NCBI RefSeq assembly: GCF_011617245.1
Contig: NZ_CP050152.1
Span: forward strand, 2,966,503 to 3,030,502
DNA length: 64,000 nt
Source of the DNA: Brevibacterium atlanticum
GTDB taxonomy: Bacteria > Actinomycetota > Actinomycetes > Actinomycetales > Brevibacteriaceae
Direction of reading: 5' to 3'
The translations under genes and the position numbers were made by a program. A model generated the notes under the pieces. That model was not told the origin of the DNA. It ran no database searches and worked only from the letters and a program-made list of their open reading frames with translations. This document shows, one piece after another, positions 19,881-28,335 of the stretch; the stretch's first letter is position 1, and each line of letters begins with the position of its first letter.

Positions 19881-20845
19881 TGTTCTGGTGGCTGGCCCTC
19901 ATCCTCGCAGTCCTCGCCATCGCGGCGGTCTGGTTCTTCCGCCGCCCGAAAGCCACAGCGTCGTCGCTGCCCGTGGCCCACAGCGGTCGGATGACGAGCC
20001 TGCCGAGCTTCCACCGAGCCATGCGCACCCGCCTGCTCACCACGGTCGCCCTCCTCGGCGTCATCGTCCTCACCGGTCTGTCCTCCCTGGCCGGCATCGC
20101 CCGCCCCGCCTGGATCGAAACCGTCAACCCGGAGAAGAAGCTGCGCGACGTCATGCTCTGCCTCGACGTCTCGGGTTCGATGCTCGGCTATGACGCGGAC
20201 CTGCTCGAGGCCTATCAGGAACTCGTCGACCGGTTCGACGGCGAACGCATCGGCATGACCGTCTTCAATGCCACAGCGGTCTCGGCCTTCCCACTCACCG
20301 ACGACTACGACATGGTCGAGAACTTCCTCGCCGAAGCCGAGGACGGCTTCCGCACCTGGGGCTCGGAGGGCACCGACTATTCGTGGTCGACTTCGCCTCC
20401 GAACATCGGCGGCTCCTCCCTCATCGGCGACGGGTTGGTCAGCTGCGTCGACAACTTCGACCGGAAGGACGAGAAGCGGTCCCGGTCGATCGTCTTCGCC
20501 ACGGACAACATGCTCGCCGGAGATCCACTGTTCGACCTCAACGAGGCCGCCGACATCGCCGTCGATGCCGATGTGCGCGTCTACAGCCTGTCCCCGCCCT
20601 CGATCCTGACGACGACGCAGACGAAAGAGCTCAAATCGGTCTCCGACCGCACCGGCGGCAAGCAGTTCGATATGGGATCGGCCTCGACCATCGACCGCAT
20701 CGTCGAGGAGATCCAGAGCCAGGAGGCCGAGAACACTCCCGGCCGTTCCTACACGATCGTCCACGACATGCCCGCGATCCCGCTCGGGCTCGCCGTGTTC
20801 GGGCTCGCCGGAGTCTTCGTCCTGGCATGGAGGACGAAATCATGA
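19871..20845 (+). CDS. VWA-domain membrane protein (first)
   Basis: The 324-residue protein has N-terminal membrane helices (MFWWLALILAVLAIAAVWFF and LLTTVALLGVIVLTGLSSLAG), a von Willebrand A domain and a C-terminal helix (IPLGLAVFGLAGVFVLAW). The metal-ion site DxSxS is LDVSGSM near residue 97, with threonine and aspartate partners further on. In MoxR clusters such proteins bind the ATPase or its client at the membrane. The start at 19871 lies inside the preceding gene; a longer open frame exists but would overlap it by over 100 bases. Confidence 0.88.
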   Translation: MVLMFWWLALILAVLAIAAVWFFRRPKATASSLPVAHSGRMTSLPSFHRAMRTRLLTTVALLGVIVLTGLSSLAGIARPAWIETVNPEKKLRDVMLCLDVSGSMLGYDADLLEAYQELVDRFDGERIGMTVFNATAVSAFPLTDDYDMVENFLAEAEDGFRTWGSEGTDYSWSTSPPNIGGSSLIGDGLVSCVDNFDRKDEKRSRSIVFATDNMLAGDPLFDLNEAADIAVDADVRVYSLSPPSILTTTQTKELKSVSDRTGGKQFDMGSASTIDRIVEEIQSQEAENTPGRSYTIVHDMPAIPLGLAVFGLAGVFVLAWRTKS

Positions 20846-22050
20846 TCTTCGATCCCGTCTTCACCTGGTTCGGCTGGGGCTTCCTCGTCCTCGCCCTTCT
20901 CACCGTGTGCCTCATCCCCGCCATCCGCGGCGACGGTCCACGCTGGAAATGGTTCGCCCGGATGGGCGTCGTCGCGATCCTCGCAGTGGCACTCGCCCGC
21001 CCCGGCATCCCGATCAAGTCCACCACCGAGGAGTACGAGGCCCAAGCGGACGTGTACTTCGTCGTCGACACGACGACGTCGATGGCCGCCGAAGACTTCG
21101 ACGGAGACCGGACCCGCCTCGACGGGGTGAAGGAGGACATGCTCGCACTCGCCAAGGAGTTCCCCGGCACTCGCCTGTCCATCATCACCTTCGCCTCGAC
21201 CGCGGCGACCGTGATGCCGCTGACGACCGATCACACCGCCTTCGCCTCCGCCGTCGACGTGCTCAGCCCGGAGACCTCCGTGAATTCGAAGGGGTCATCG
21301 ATCACCGAGGCCGGGGATGAGCTCGACAAGCGCATGAGCGCCAACGATGAGGACCGCCCCGATAACAAGAGCGTCGTGTTCTACTTCGGCGATGGTGAGC
21401 AGACGGTCGATCAGGACCCCGACTCGTGGTCGTCCTTCGCCTCCCGCATCGACAGCGGAGCGGTATTCGGCTACGGCACCGCAGCCGGCGGGAAGATGCG
21501 GGATTCGCAGCCCTTCGGCTCCGGCGTCGGCGATGGCGCCGGAGGGGACGAACCGGGTCTCGGCGGTGACGATGACACGAACGGCGCCGACCACGATGAC
21601 TACATCGTCGACGGCAACGGCAACCCGGGGATCTCGAAGATCGACGAGGGAAACCTCAAACGGATCGCCTCCGACCTCGGCGTCGACTATCACCACCGCG
21701 ACGGCAAGGGTGCGATCTCCAGCGTCTACACCGCCCCGAAGTACGATCAGGCCCTGGTGAAGAAGGACGGCCGGGTCACCGTCGACGAGTACTTCTGGGT
21801 GCCCCTCATCCTCGTCTTCGCCTGGATCGCCGTGGAGTTGGTCTTCGGCGTCCGCGAATACCTCCGCCTCAAAGCGATCACTCCCCCACGCCCTCGCCGA
21901 GGCGGCCCTCCCGGGCCCGGGAATGTTCCCTACCAGCCGAGGCCAGGCGGCATGCCTGGCAGACCCGCCCCCGGCGGGGTGCCAGGACCAGGCCAGCCCG
22001 TGTCGTCCGGCCAGCCTGCATCCTCCGCCCAACGAGGAGGCCCGCGATGA
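20842..22050 (+). CDS. VWA-domain membrane protein (second), Pro/Gly-rich tail
   Basis: The 402-residue protein begins with membrane helices, then a VWA domain whose metal site is DTTTSMA, so the consensus DxSxS is varied to DxTxS. A glycine/aspartate-rich insertion (about 225-265) interrupts the domain. A further helix (FWVPLILVFAWIAVELVFGV) precedes a proline/glycine-rich C-terminus. GGAGG lies 8 bases before ATG 20842, which overlaps the previous stop as ATGA. It probably forms a heteromer with the first VWA protein. Confidence 0.88.
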   Translation: MIFDPVFTWFGWGFLVLALLTVCLIPAIRGDGPRWKWFARMGVVAILAVALARPGIPIKSTTEEYEAQADVYFVVDTTTSMAAEDFDGDRTRLDGVKEDMLALAKEFPGTRLSIITFASTAATVMPLTTDHTAFASAVDVLSPETSVNSKGSSITEAGDELDKRMSANDEDRPDNKSVVFYFGDGEQTVDQDPDSWSSFASRIDSGAVFGYGTAAGGKMRDSQPFGSGVGDGAGGDEPGLGGDDDTNGADHDDYIVDGNGNPGISKIDEGNLKRIASDLGVDYHHRDGKGAISSVYTAPKYDQALVKKDGRVTVDEYFWVPLILVFAWIAVELVFGVREYLRLKAITPPRPRRGGPPGPGNVPYQPRPGGMPGRPAPGGVPGPGQPVSSGQPASSAQRGGPR

Positions 22051-22859
22051 ACCGGATCAGAGGCCGGTGGGCGCGGCTGCGCCGGATCACGAAGATCAAC
22101 CTCATCCTCGGCACGGTCTTCACACTCGTGGCCGCCTATATCGGTGTGACAGCGTACTTCGGCACCGCCTCCCAGGTCCGCTACACCTCGAACGACTTTC
22201 CCGGAGCGAAGAAGGCCGCGACCGCCTTCCTGCGGCTCAGCCCCCTCCAACGGCACATCGGCTACTTCAACCGCGGCACCGCCGAGGCGGCCGTCGGCGA
22301 CTACGACGAAGCCCAGTCCGACCTCGAGGCGGCGCTGAAGATCGCACCGACCTCCGCCGAATGCGCGGTCCGGATCAACCTGTCCTTCGTCTACGAGAAA
22401 CAGGCCGATGAGATCTCCTCACAGGATCCCGACCAGTCGCAGGAACTCTACGACCGTTCGCTCAAGACCCTCGAGGACGCACCCGAGGAATGCCAGCCGA
22501 AGAAGAGCGAAGAGAAGCAGAAGAGCGAGCAGGCCAAAGACCGCGTCGAGGACAAGAAGAAGGGCGAGAAAGCCAAGAACGACGGCACCGACGACAGCGA
22601 TTCGGGCGATGACTCCCAGGATGGGGACTCACAGGATGGGGACCAGAAGTCCGAGGACGACAAGTCCTCCGAGGGAGATGAGAAGTCCGAGGACGAGAGC
22701 TCCGATGACTCGGAGAACTCCGAGGAATCCGACGGCAAGTCCGAACGCGAGAAGAAGCGGGAGGAGCTGGAGAAGCGCGGCGAGGACTCCGACCGGCAGC
22801 AGCAACAGCAGGGCCCCGGCGGCGACGGCGGACGGTCCGCACCGGACAAACCGTGGTGA
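22047..22859 (+). CDS. TPR-like membrane protein with acidic low-complexity tail
   Basis: The 270-residue protein has one N-terminal helix (INLILGTVFTLVAAYIGVTAYFG) and two TPR-like helical hairpins (YFNRGTAEAAVGDYDEAQSDLEAALKI). About 120 residues of charged, repetitive Ser/Asp/Glu/Lys sequence and a glutamine run follow. TPR proteins close many MoxR operons. The tail is likely disordered. It overlaps the second VWA gene by four bases. Confidence 0.8.
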   Translation: MNRIRGRWARLRRITKINLILGTVFTLVAAYIGVTAYFGTASQVRYTSNDFPGAKKAATAFLRLSPLQRHIGYFNRGTAEAAVGDYDEAQSDLEAALKIAPTSAECAVRINLSFVYEKQADEISSQDPDQSQELYDRSLKTLEDAPEECQPKKSEEKQKSEQAKDRVEDKKKGEKAKNDGTDDSDSGDDSQDGDSQDGDQKSEDDKSSEGDEKSEDESSDDSENSEESDGKSEREKKREELEKRGEDSDRQQQQQGPGGDGGRSAPDKPW

Positions 22860-22898
22860 GTCGGTCGACCGCCCCGGCGCCTGTGACATCATGAGGGC

Positions 22899-24008
22899 AT
22901 GAACGCCGAGAACCCTTCCTCTTCTGCCCCATCGGGGCCGCGCCTGCGGTCCGCCCTCGACACCTTCCCGCCCTACATTCCGGGCAAGCCCCCGCGTCAG
23001 GTCGATGGGCTGCGGTCGTTCAAACTCTCCTCGAACGAGAACTTCCTCCCACCCCTGCCCGCGGTGCTCGACGCCATGGTCGCCCATGCCACGGACCCGG
23101 CACACTACCCCGACGACGCGGCTCTGACGCTGCGAGAGGGACTGGCAGGCCGCCTCGGTGTGGGCATCGATGAACTCGTCGTCACCACCGGAGCCTCCGA
23201 ACTGCTCGTGGCTCTCACCCAGATCACCTCGGATGCGAGCACCGAAGCCATCTACCCGTGGCCGTCGTTCGAGATGTACCCGCAGACGACCGGACTCGCC
23301 GGGTCCGCGCGCATCGAAGTGCCGCTGACCGCCGACGGCCGCCACGACCTGCCGGCGATGGCGCGAGCGATCACCGACCGGACGAGCCTCATCATCCTCT
23401 GCTCACCGAACAACCCCACTGGCCCGGTCCTCACCGACACCGAGGTGCGCGCCTTCCTCGACGAGGTTCCCGACCATGTGCTCGTCGCCCTCGACGAGGC
23501 GTACTGGGAATTCGCCACTGCCCCCGACCGCGTTCGCGGACTCGAACTGGTGAAAGACCACGCGAACCTCGTGCTGCTGCGCACCTTCTCCAAGGCCCAC
23601 GGCCTGGCCGGACTGCGCGTCGGCTATGCGGTGGCCCACCCGCAGGTCATCACCGGTCTGCTCAAGGCCGTCATCCCCTTCGGCGTCACCGACCTCAGCC
23701 AGGCCGCCGCCGTCGAATCGCTCAAGCACTGGGATGAGGTGCTCGAACGTTCCCGCTCGATCGCTGCGACACGGGACGCCTTCGCCCAGGCGCTGCGCGC
23801 ACAGGGCTGGGACGTGCCCGAGGCGCAGGCGAACTTCGTCTGGCTGCCGCTGGGTGAGAAGTCCGGCGCTTTCGAAGACGCCTGCGTCGAACAGGCGGTG
23901 GCGGTGCGCAACCTCGGTGCCGGGGTGCGCATCAGCATCGGCGAGGACGAAGCGCTCGAACGGGTCCTGTCGATCGCGCAGACCTTCCGCACCGAACACT
24001 TCGGCTGA
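22899..24008 (+). CDS. Histidinol-phosphate / aromatic aminotransferase-like PLP enzyme
   Basis: The 369-residue fold-type I aminotransferase resembles HisC and the actinobacterial aromatic aminotransferase Pat. Key features are SSNENFLPP near the N-terminus, TTGASELLVAL (phosphate loop), CSPNNPTGPVL, LDEAYWEF and the PLP lysine in RTFSKAHGLAGLRVGYA. It lies outside any his operon, which favours an aromatic or broad specificity. It starts 39 bases after the MoxR cluster with a weak GAGG upstream. Confidence 0.85.
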   Translation: MNAENPSSSAPSGPRLRSALDTFPPYIPGKPPRQVDGLRSFKLSSNENFLPPLPAVLDAMVAHATDPAHYPDDAALTLREGLAGRLGVGIDELVVTTGASELLVALTQITSDASTEAIYPWPSFEMYPQTTGLAGSARIEVPLTADGRHDLPAMARAITDRTSLIILCSPNNPTGPVLTDTEVRAFLDEVPDHVLVALDEAYWEFATAPDRVRGLELVKDHANLVLLRTFSKAHGLAGLRVGYAVAHPQVITGLLKAVIPFGVTDLSQAAAVESLKHWDEVLERSRSIAATRDAFAQALRAQGWDVPEAQANFVWLPLGEKSGAFEDACVEQAVAVRNLGAGVRISIGEDEALERVLSIAQTFRTEHFG

Positions 24009-24028
24009 AGCGGGAATGACGAAACCGG

Positions 24029-25450
24029 TCAGAGTTCGGCGAGTTCGAGGGCCATCGCCACGGTCTGGACGTCGCCTGCCCGGGTGAGGTCCCGGCCGAG
24101 CAGCGCCTCGATCTTCTTCAGCCTCGCACGCACCGTGTGACGGTGGATGCCGAGTTCCGCTGCCACCTGCTCCCTAGCTCCCGAAGCGGCGATGTAGACC
24201 CGCAGCGTCGCCAACAGCTCCTGGCCTCCCCCGGCGCGGATGAGCTCGCCGAGGACGCCGTCGACGAAGCGGGCGGCCGCGTCCTCATCAACCGAGGACA
24301 GCAGAGCCCTGACCTCCGATGCTGCGGATTCGTGCTGGCTCCGCCACAGCGTCCACGCGTGGTGAATCCCGGCGGGTGCCACTCTCTTCTCCGCCAGCGC
24401 CTCGAGTCCCGTCGCCTCGGCGGCGCGGAGCACGAGATCGTCGAGACCCCGTTCGGTCGACCCGGCGACAGCGAGGATCGACCCGGCACGCGTGAGCAGG
24501 GCTTCGCCGACGATATCGGCGATGAGGTTCTCCGCTGCGTCCCCGCGCACCCCGCCGAAGATGCGCATCCCGGTCATCGCCACCGGTGCCAGCCCCGTCG
24601 CCCGCACCCACTCGGCGCGTGCCTCCTCGGTGGTCATCGCCGTCGTGAATAGCGGTGAGTGCCCGGTCCGAGCAGGCAGATCCGAGAGCGTCATCGCCAG
24701 CAGGGAGGCCGCAGTCGACAGGAGAAGGGCACGCGTCTTCGGAGAACCGGCCGCCTCGGCGGGGGTGAGAATCCACCCCAGCGGCCGGTCGCTGCCGAGC
24801 GGAACGGCCTCGACGATGTGCTCGCCGGTGCGGACCAGCCGCGGGGCGAGTGAGGGCTTCAGACACTCCTCGATGAGCACCATGCGCACGTCGGGATCGG
24901 CATCGTCCCCGGTCAGGGCCCGCCCTGTGGGCGAAACGAAGCGCACCCGAGTGCCGAGCGTCTCGGCCAGATCCGCCACCAGGGCGGCCGGTCCCGACTG
25001 CGCCAGTGCGGCGGCGAAGCGCCTCGCGGCGCTGCTCGCCCGTGTCAGCTCACGGTTCGTCTCGGCCTCACGCATGCGGGTGAAGGCATCGACGACGGCG
25101 ACGAACGGCACCGGTTCGGGCACTCCGAAGAGCGGGAGTCCGACCGTTTCGGCCTCCGCGATGAGGATCGGCGGCACCTGCTGCCACGGCAGATCGGAGC
25201 CGAGCCCGATGCCGAGTGCATGGACGCCGACGGCCTTGAGGCGGCGGACATAGTCCTTCACCGTGACCGCCCCGAGGTCCTGCCCGACCCCGATCGTCAG
25301 CAGCACCTCCCCTCCGGCGAGCCATTCGTCGACCTCCGGCAGCTCCGAGGAGTGGACGATCGTCACCTCCTGCTCGGCTGCGGTGGGTGAGTCGACGATG
25401 ACATCGAGAGCGAGTTCGCTGCGCGACCACAGCTGTTCGAGGCTGACCAT
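24029..25450 (-). CDS. PucR-family transcriptional regulator
   Basis: The 473-residue protein has an N-terminal PucR sensory domain (VIVDSPTAAEQEVTIVHSSEL, VKDYVRRLKAVGVHALGIGLG), a central GGDEF-like CdaR region and a C-terminal helix-turn-helix (VAAELGIHRHTVRARLKKIEALLGRDL). PucR/CdaR regulators typically activate purine, amine or amino acid catabolic genes in response to substrate. It is divergent from the ureohydrolase gene and probably controls the following cluster. TAGTAT ends 6 bases before the ATG, so its mRNA may be leaderless. Confidence 0.9.
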   Translation of the reverse strand: MVSLEQLWSRSELALDVIVDSPTAAEQEVTIVHSSELPEVDEWLAGGEVLLTIGVGQDLGAVTVKDYVRRLKAVGVHALGIGLGSDLPWQQVPPILIAEAETVGLPLFGVPEPVPFVAVVDAFTRMREAETNRELTRASSAARRFAAALAQSGPAALVADLAETLGTRVRFVSPTGRALTGDDADPDVRMVLIEECLKPSLAPRLVRTGEHIVEAVPLGSDRPLGWILTPAEAAGSPKTRALLLSTAASLLAMTLSDLPARTGHSPLFTTAMTTEEARAEWVRATGLAPVAMTGMRIFGGVRGDAAENLIADIVGEALLTRAGSILAVAGSTERGLDDLVLRAAEATGLEALAEKRVAPAGIHHAWTLWRSQHESAASEVRALLSSVDEDAAARFVDGVLGELIRAGGGQELLATLRVYIAASGAREQVAAELGIHRHTVRARLKKIEALLGRDLTRAGDVQTVAMALELAEL

Positions 25451-25460
25451 GCGCCCATAC

Positions 25461-25505
25461 TATCCAGACCGGATACCCCACGATCCATTTCGTCCATAGC
25501 GGATA
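25461..25505. promoter_or_regulatory. Paired operator candidate between pucR and the ureohydrolase gene
   Basis: tatcc-agacc-ggata (25461-25475) is a perfect 5-bp dyad. A second copy, tcc-atagc-ggata (25493-25505), has its centre 30 bases away. Both lie in the divergent promoter region, and the first overlaps the likely pucR -10. They fit a dimer or tetramer of PucR. Confidence 0.45.
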
Positions 25506-25571
25506 TCGGTGTTGCCTGGGCCACGTCCTAGGCTGATGGCACATCGCCCGCGAGAACGAAGGAGAGAGCCG

Positions 25572-26582
25572 ATGCCGTCTCAGCCACTCGGCCCAGCCGA
25601 CTACAGCAAGACGCCCCGCTACGCAGGTCCCCCGACCTTCGGACTGCTCCCACGCATCGACGAGGTCGAGGCCGCCCGCCCAGGTGAGAAGATCGACGTC
25701 AAGGTCATCGGCATCCCCTTCGACGCCGGCGTCAGCTACCGACCGGGAGCACGCTTCGGCCCTACTCACATCCGCCAGTCCTCGAAGCTGCTGCGCCCCT
25801 ACAACCAGGCCACGAACGTCCACCCGTTCACCGCGCAGCAGGTCGCCGACTGCGGTGACCTCGGGGTCAACCCCTTCGACATCGAAAAGGCCATCACCAC
25901 CGTCGAAGCCAACGCCGACGAGATGCGCGCCGACGGGGCGAAGCTGCTCACCCTCGGCGGGGACCACACCCTGGCCCTGCCCAACCTGCGGTCCCTGCAC
26001 AAGACGCATGGGAAGATCGCCGTCCTCCACTTCGACGCCCACCTCGACACCTGGGACACCTACTTCGGTGCCCCGTACACGCACGGCACCCCGTTCCGCC
26101 GGGCCAGCGAAGAGGGTCTGCTCGACCTCGAATCCTGCCTGCACGTCGGCATCCGCGGGCCCCTCTACGGAAGGCAGGACCTCGAGGACGACAGTGTGCT
26201 CGGCTTCCAGATCATCCGCAGCGACGACTACCAGTTCACCTCGGTGGCCGATGTCGTCGCCCGCATGCGCGCCCGCCTCGGCGATGCCCCCGTCTACCTC
26301 TCGGTCGACATCGACGTCCTCGACCCGGCCGCCGCACCCGGCACCGGCACCCCCGAGGCCGGCGGCATGACCAGCCGCGAGCTGCTCAACTCGATCCGCG
26401 GACTGCAGGGCCTCAACATCGTCGGCGCCGAGATCGTCGAGGTCGCCCCGGCCTACGACCATGCCGAGATCACCGGCTTGGCCGCCGCACACGTCGGCTA
26501 CGAGATGCTCTCCCTATGGGCCGCCGAAGCCACCGGCGCCACCGGACCGACCGGACCCTCCGGCGAAGCCCTCGGAGTCTGA
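25572..26582 (+). CDS. Agmatinase-family ureohydrolase
   Basis: The 336-residue enzyme of the arginase/agmatinase superfamily hydrolyses a guanidino compound to urea and an amine. The manganese ligands are in [14 protein letters not shown] and SVDIDVLDP. Substrate could be agmatine, 4-guanidinobutyrate or 3-guanidinopropionate; the sequence does not decide. AAGGAGAGAG precedes ATG 25572 by 5 bases. It is followed after one base by a ThDP-dependent enzyme and then a symporter, an arrangement pointing to catabolism of an imported guanidino compound rather than polyamine synthesis. Confidence 0.88.
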   Translation: MPSQPLGPADYSKTPRYAGPPTFGLLPRIDEVEAARPGEKIDVKVIGIPFDAGVSYRPGARFGPTHIRQSSKLLRPYNQATNVHPFTAQQVADCGDLGVNPFDIEKAITTVEANADEMRADGAKLLTLGGDHTLALPNLRSLHKTHGKIAVLHFDAHLDTWDTYFGAPYTHGTPFRRASEEGLLDLESCLHVGIRGPLYGRQDLEDDSVLGFQIIRSDDYQFTSVADVVARMRARLGDAPVYLSVDIDVLDPAAAPGTGTPEAGGMTSRELLNSIRGLQGLNIVGAEIVEVAPAYDHAEITGLAAAHVGYEMLSLWAAEATGATGPTGPSGEALGV

Positions 26583-26583
26583 G

Positions 26584-28284
26584 ATGACGACCGAGGAGTT
26601 CCGCAACGGCGGACTGGCTGTCGTGGCCACCCTTGCCGCGCACGGCGTCGACACGATCTTCGGCATCCCCGGCACCCACAACCTCGAGTTCTACCGGCAC
26701 CTGCCGGAGTTCGGAATCCGCGCGGTGACGCCGCGACACGAACAGGGAGCCGGCTACGGTGCCGACGGATACTTCCTCGTCTCCGGCAAGCCCGGGGTCG
26801 TCATCACGACCTCGGGTCCGGGTCTGACGAACGTCCTCACCGCCGCCGCGACCGCGTATGCGGAGTCGCGTCCGATGCTCATCCTCTCCCCCGGCGTGCC
26901 CACCGGCTTCGAGCGCGCCGACGTCGGCATGCTCCATGAGACGAAGGACTCCTCGGGCGCGGTGGGTCGGCTGCTCGTGTCCTCCCAGCGCACTCGCACC
27001 GCCGAAGGTGCCGCCCAGGCCGTCGCCGAGGCGTTCGCGATGTTCGCCTCATCTCGACCCGGACCCGTGCACATCGAGGTTCCGCTCGACGTGCTCGAAG
27101 GTGCCTGGAACGGCAGCGTCCCGACCCCGTTCATCGGTCGCCGTCCCGCCCTCGACGAGCATGTCGTCACCCGCGCCGCCGAGGCGGTCCGACGGTCCCG
27201 GCGTCCGCTCGTCATCGCCGGCGGCGGAGCCCGGCGAGCCCGCACCGAGGTGGCCCGCTTCGCCGAGGTGCTCGACGCTCCTGTGGCGACGACGGCCAAC
27301 GGCAAGGGCATCCTGCCCGAGGACCATCCGCTCTCGCTCGGCTCGAACGTCCGCTTCCCCAGTGTCCAGGCCGAGTCCGCCGCAGCGGATGTGCTCATCG
27401 TGCTCGGCTCCGAGCTGGCCGATTCGGATCTGTGGGGCGGGATCATCGGCGCCCAGAGTGCGATCGGCGTCCGCGATCCATCTGCCGAACAGACCGTCAT
27501 CCGCTGCGACATCGACCCGGACCAGCTGAACAAGAACCTGCCCGGCGACGTCCTCGCCTGCGCGGACACCGCGGAGTTCCTCACCGCACTCATGACCGCA
27601 CTCGGCGACGGGAACCCGGCGGCCTCCTCGGCGGATGGTCCCGCAACGGAGACGCCCGAGAGCAACGGCAGGGCCGCCTCGGCGAAGGAATCCGGGGCCG
27701 ATCGGGCCGGACGGATCCGGGAGGGCTGGGACGCCGATTTCGACTACACGTCGATCGGTGCCCGCGTCACCCGGCTCGTCGCGGCCGGCGCCGGGGATGG
27801 CGTCGTCATCGCCGGCGACTCCTCGCAGGTCACCTACGACGGAACCGTGCACGCCCTGACCGCGCGCACCCCCGACCAGCTGCTCTACATGCCCGGCTTC
27901 GCGACCCTGGGCTACGGCATTCCCGCCGCGCTCGGAGCGAAGGTCGCCGATCCGGCCCGGCCCGTCGTGTGCATCCTCGGCGATGGGGCGGCCATGTTCT
28001 CCGTCCAGGAGATCATGACGGCTGCGGAGCTGGGGCTCGGCATTCCCTTCGTCGTCGTCGACAACGGCGGTTACGCGGAGATCGAGGCGCAGATGGTCGA
28101 GCGCGACATCGCTCCCTTCGCCGTCCGGCTCGCCCGTCCGGATTTCGGCGCACTCGGGGCGTCGATGGGCGGGGCCGGGGTGGCAATCGCCGAATCAGAC
28201 ATCGATTCGGACCTGCCGTCCGCCGTCGCCGAGGCGCTCGATCGCACCGTACCCACCGTCATTCACGTCACCGTCGGTCACTGA
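26584..28284 (+). CDS. ThDP-dependent enzyme, acetolactate-synthase/decarboxylase-like (first)
   Basis: The 566-residue enzyme has three domains: PYR (1-170, with the cofactor-activating glutamate in RHEQGAGYGADGY), a central domain (190-330), and PP (390-566). The ThDP-magnesium motif is GDGAAMFS followed by VVDNGGY. An alanine/serine-rich linker of about 35 residues precedes the PP domain. It belongs to the acetolactate synthase/benzoylformate decarboxylase group, but the reaction is unassigned. One-base gap from the ureohydrolase gene, so co-transcribed. Confidence 0.85.
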   Translation: MTTEEFRNGGLAVVATLAAHGVDTIFGIPGTHNLEFYRHLPEFGIRAVTPRHEQGAGYGADGYFLVSGKPGVVITTSGPGLTNVLTAAATAYAESRPMLILSPGVPTGFERADVGMLHETKDSSGAVGRLLVSSQRTRTAEGAAQAVAEAFAMFASSRPGPVHIEVPLDVLEGAWNGSVPTPFIGRRPALDEHVVTRAAEAVRRSRRPLVIAGGGARRARTEVARFAEVLDAPVATTANGKGILPEDHPLSLGSNVRFPSVQAESAAADVLIVLGSELADSDLWGGIIGAQSAIGVRDPSAEQTVIRCDIDPDQLNKNLPGDVLACADTAEFLTALMTALGDGNPAASSADGPATETPESNGRAASAKESGADRAGRIREGWDADFDYTSIGARVTRLVAAGAGDGVVIAGDSSQVTYDGTVHALTARTPDQLLYMPGFATLGYGIPAALGAKVADPARPVVCILGDGAAMFSVQEIMTAAELGLGIPFVVVDNGGYAEIEAQMVERDIAPFAVRLARPDFGALGASMGGAGVAIAESDIDSDLPSAVAEALDRTVPTVIHVTVGH

Positions 28285-28298
28285 ACCGACATCGGACC

Positions 28299-28318
28299 TG
28301 TCGGGGCCTGCCCCGACA
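28299..28318 (+). other. Intercistronic hairpin before the symporter gene
   Basis: tgtcgggg-cctg-ccccgaca lies between the first ThDP gene and the symporter, just upstream of its ribosome-binding site. It could modulate translation or reduce read-through. Confidence 0.45.
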
Positions 28319-28335
28319 CTGAAGGAGGAGTCGCA

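Noticed and set aside
22500..22800. CRISPR-like or microsatellite repeat in the acidic tail region
   Set aside because: The repeats encode a low-complexity Asp/Ser/Glu/Lys protein tail in frame. There are no spacers or palindromic repeats.
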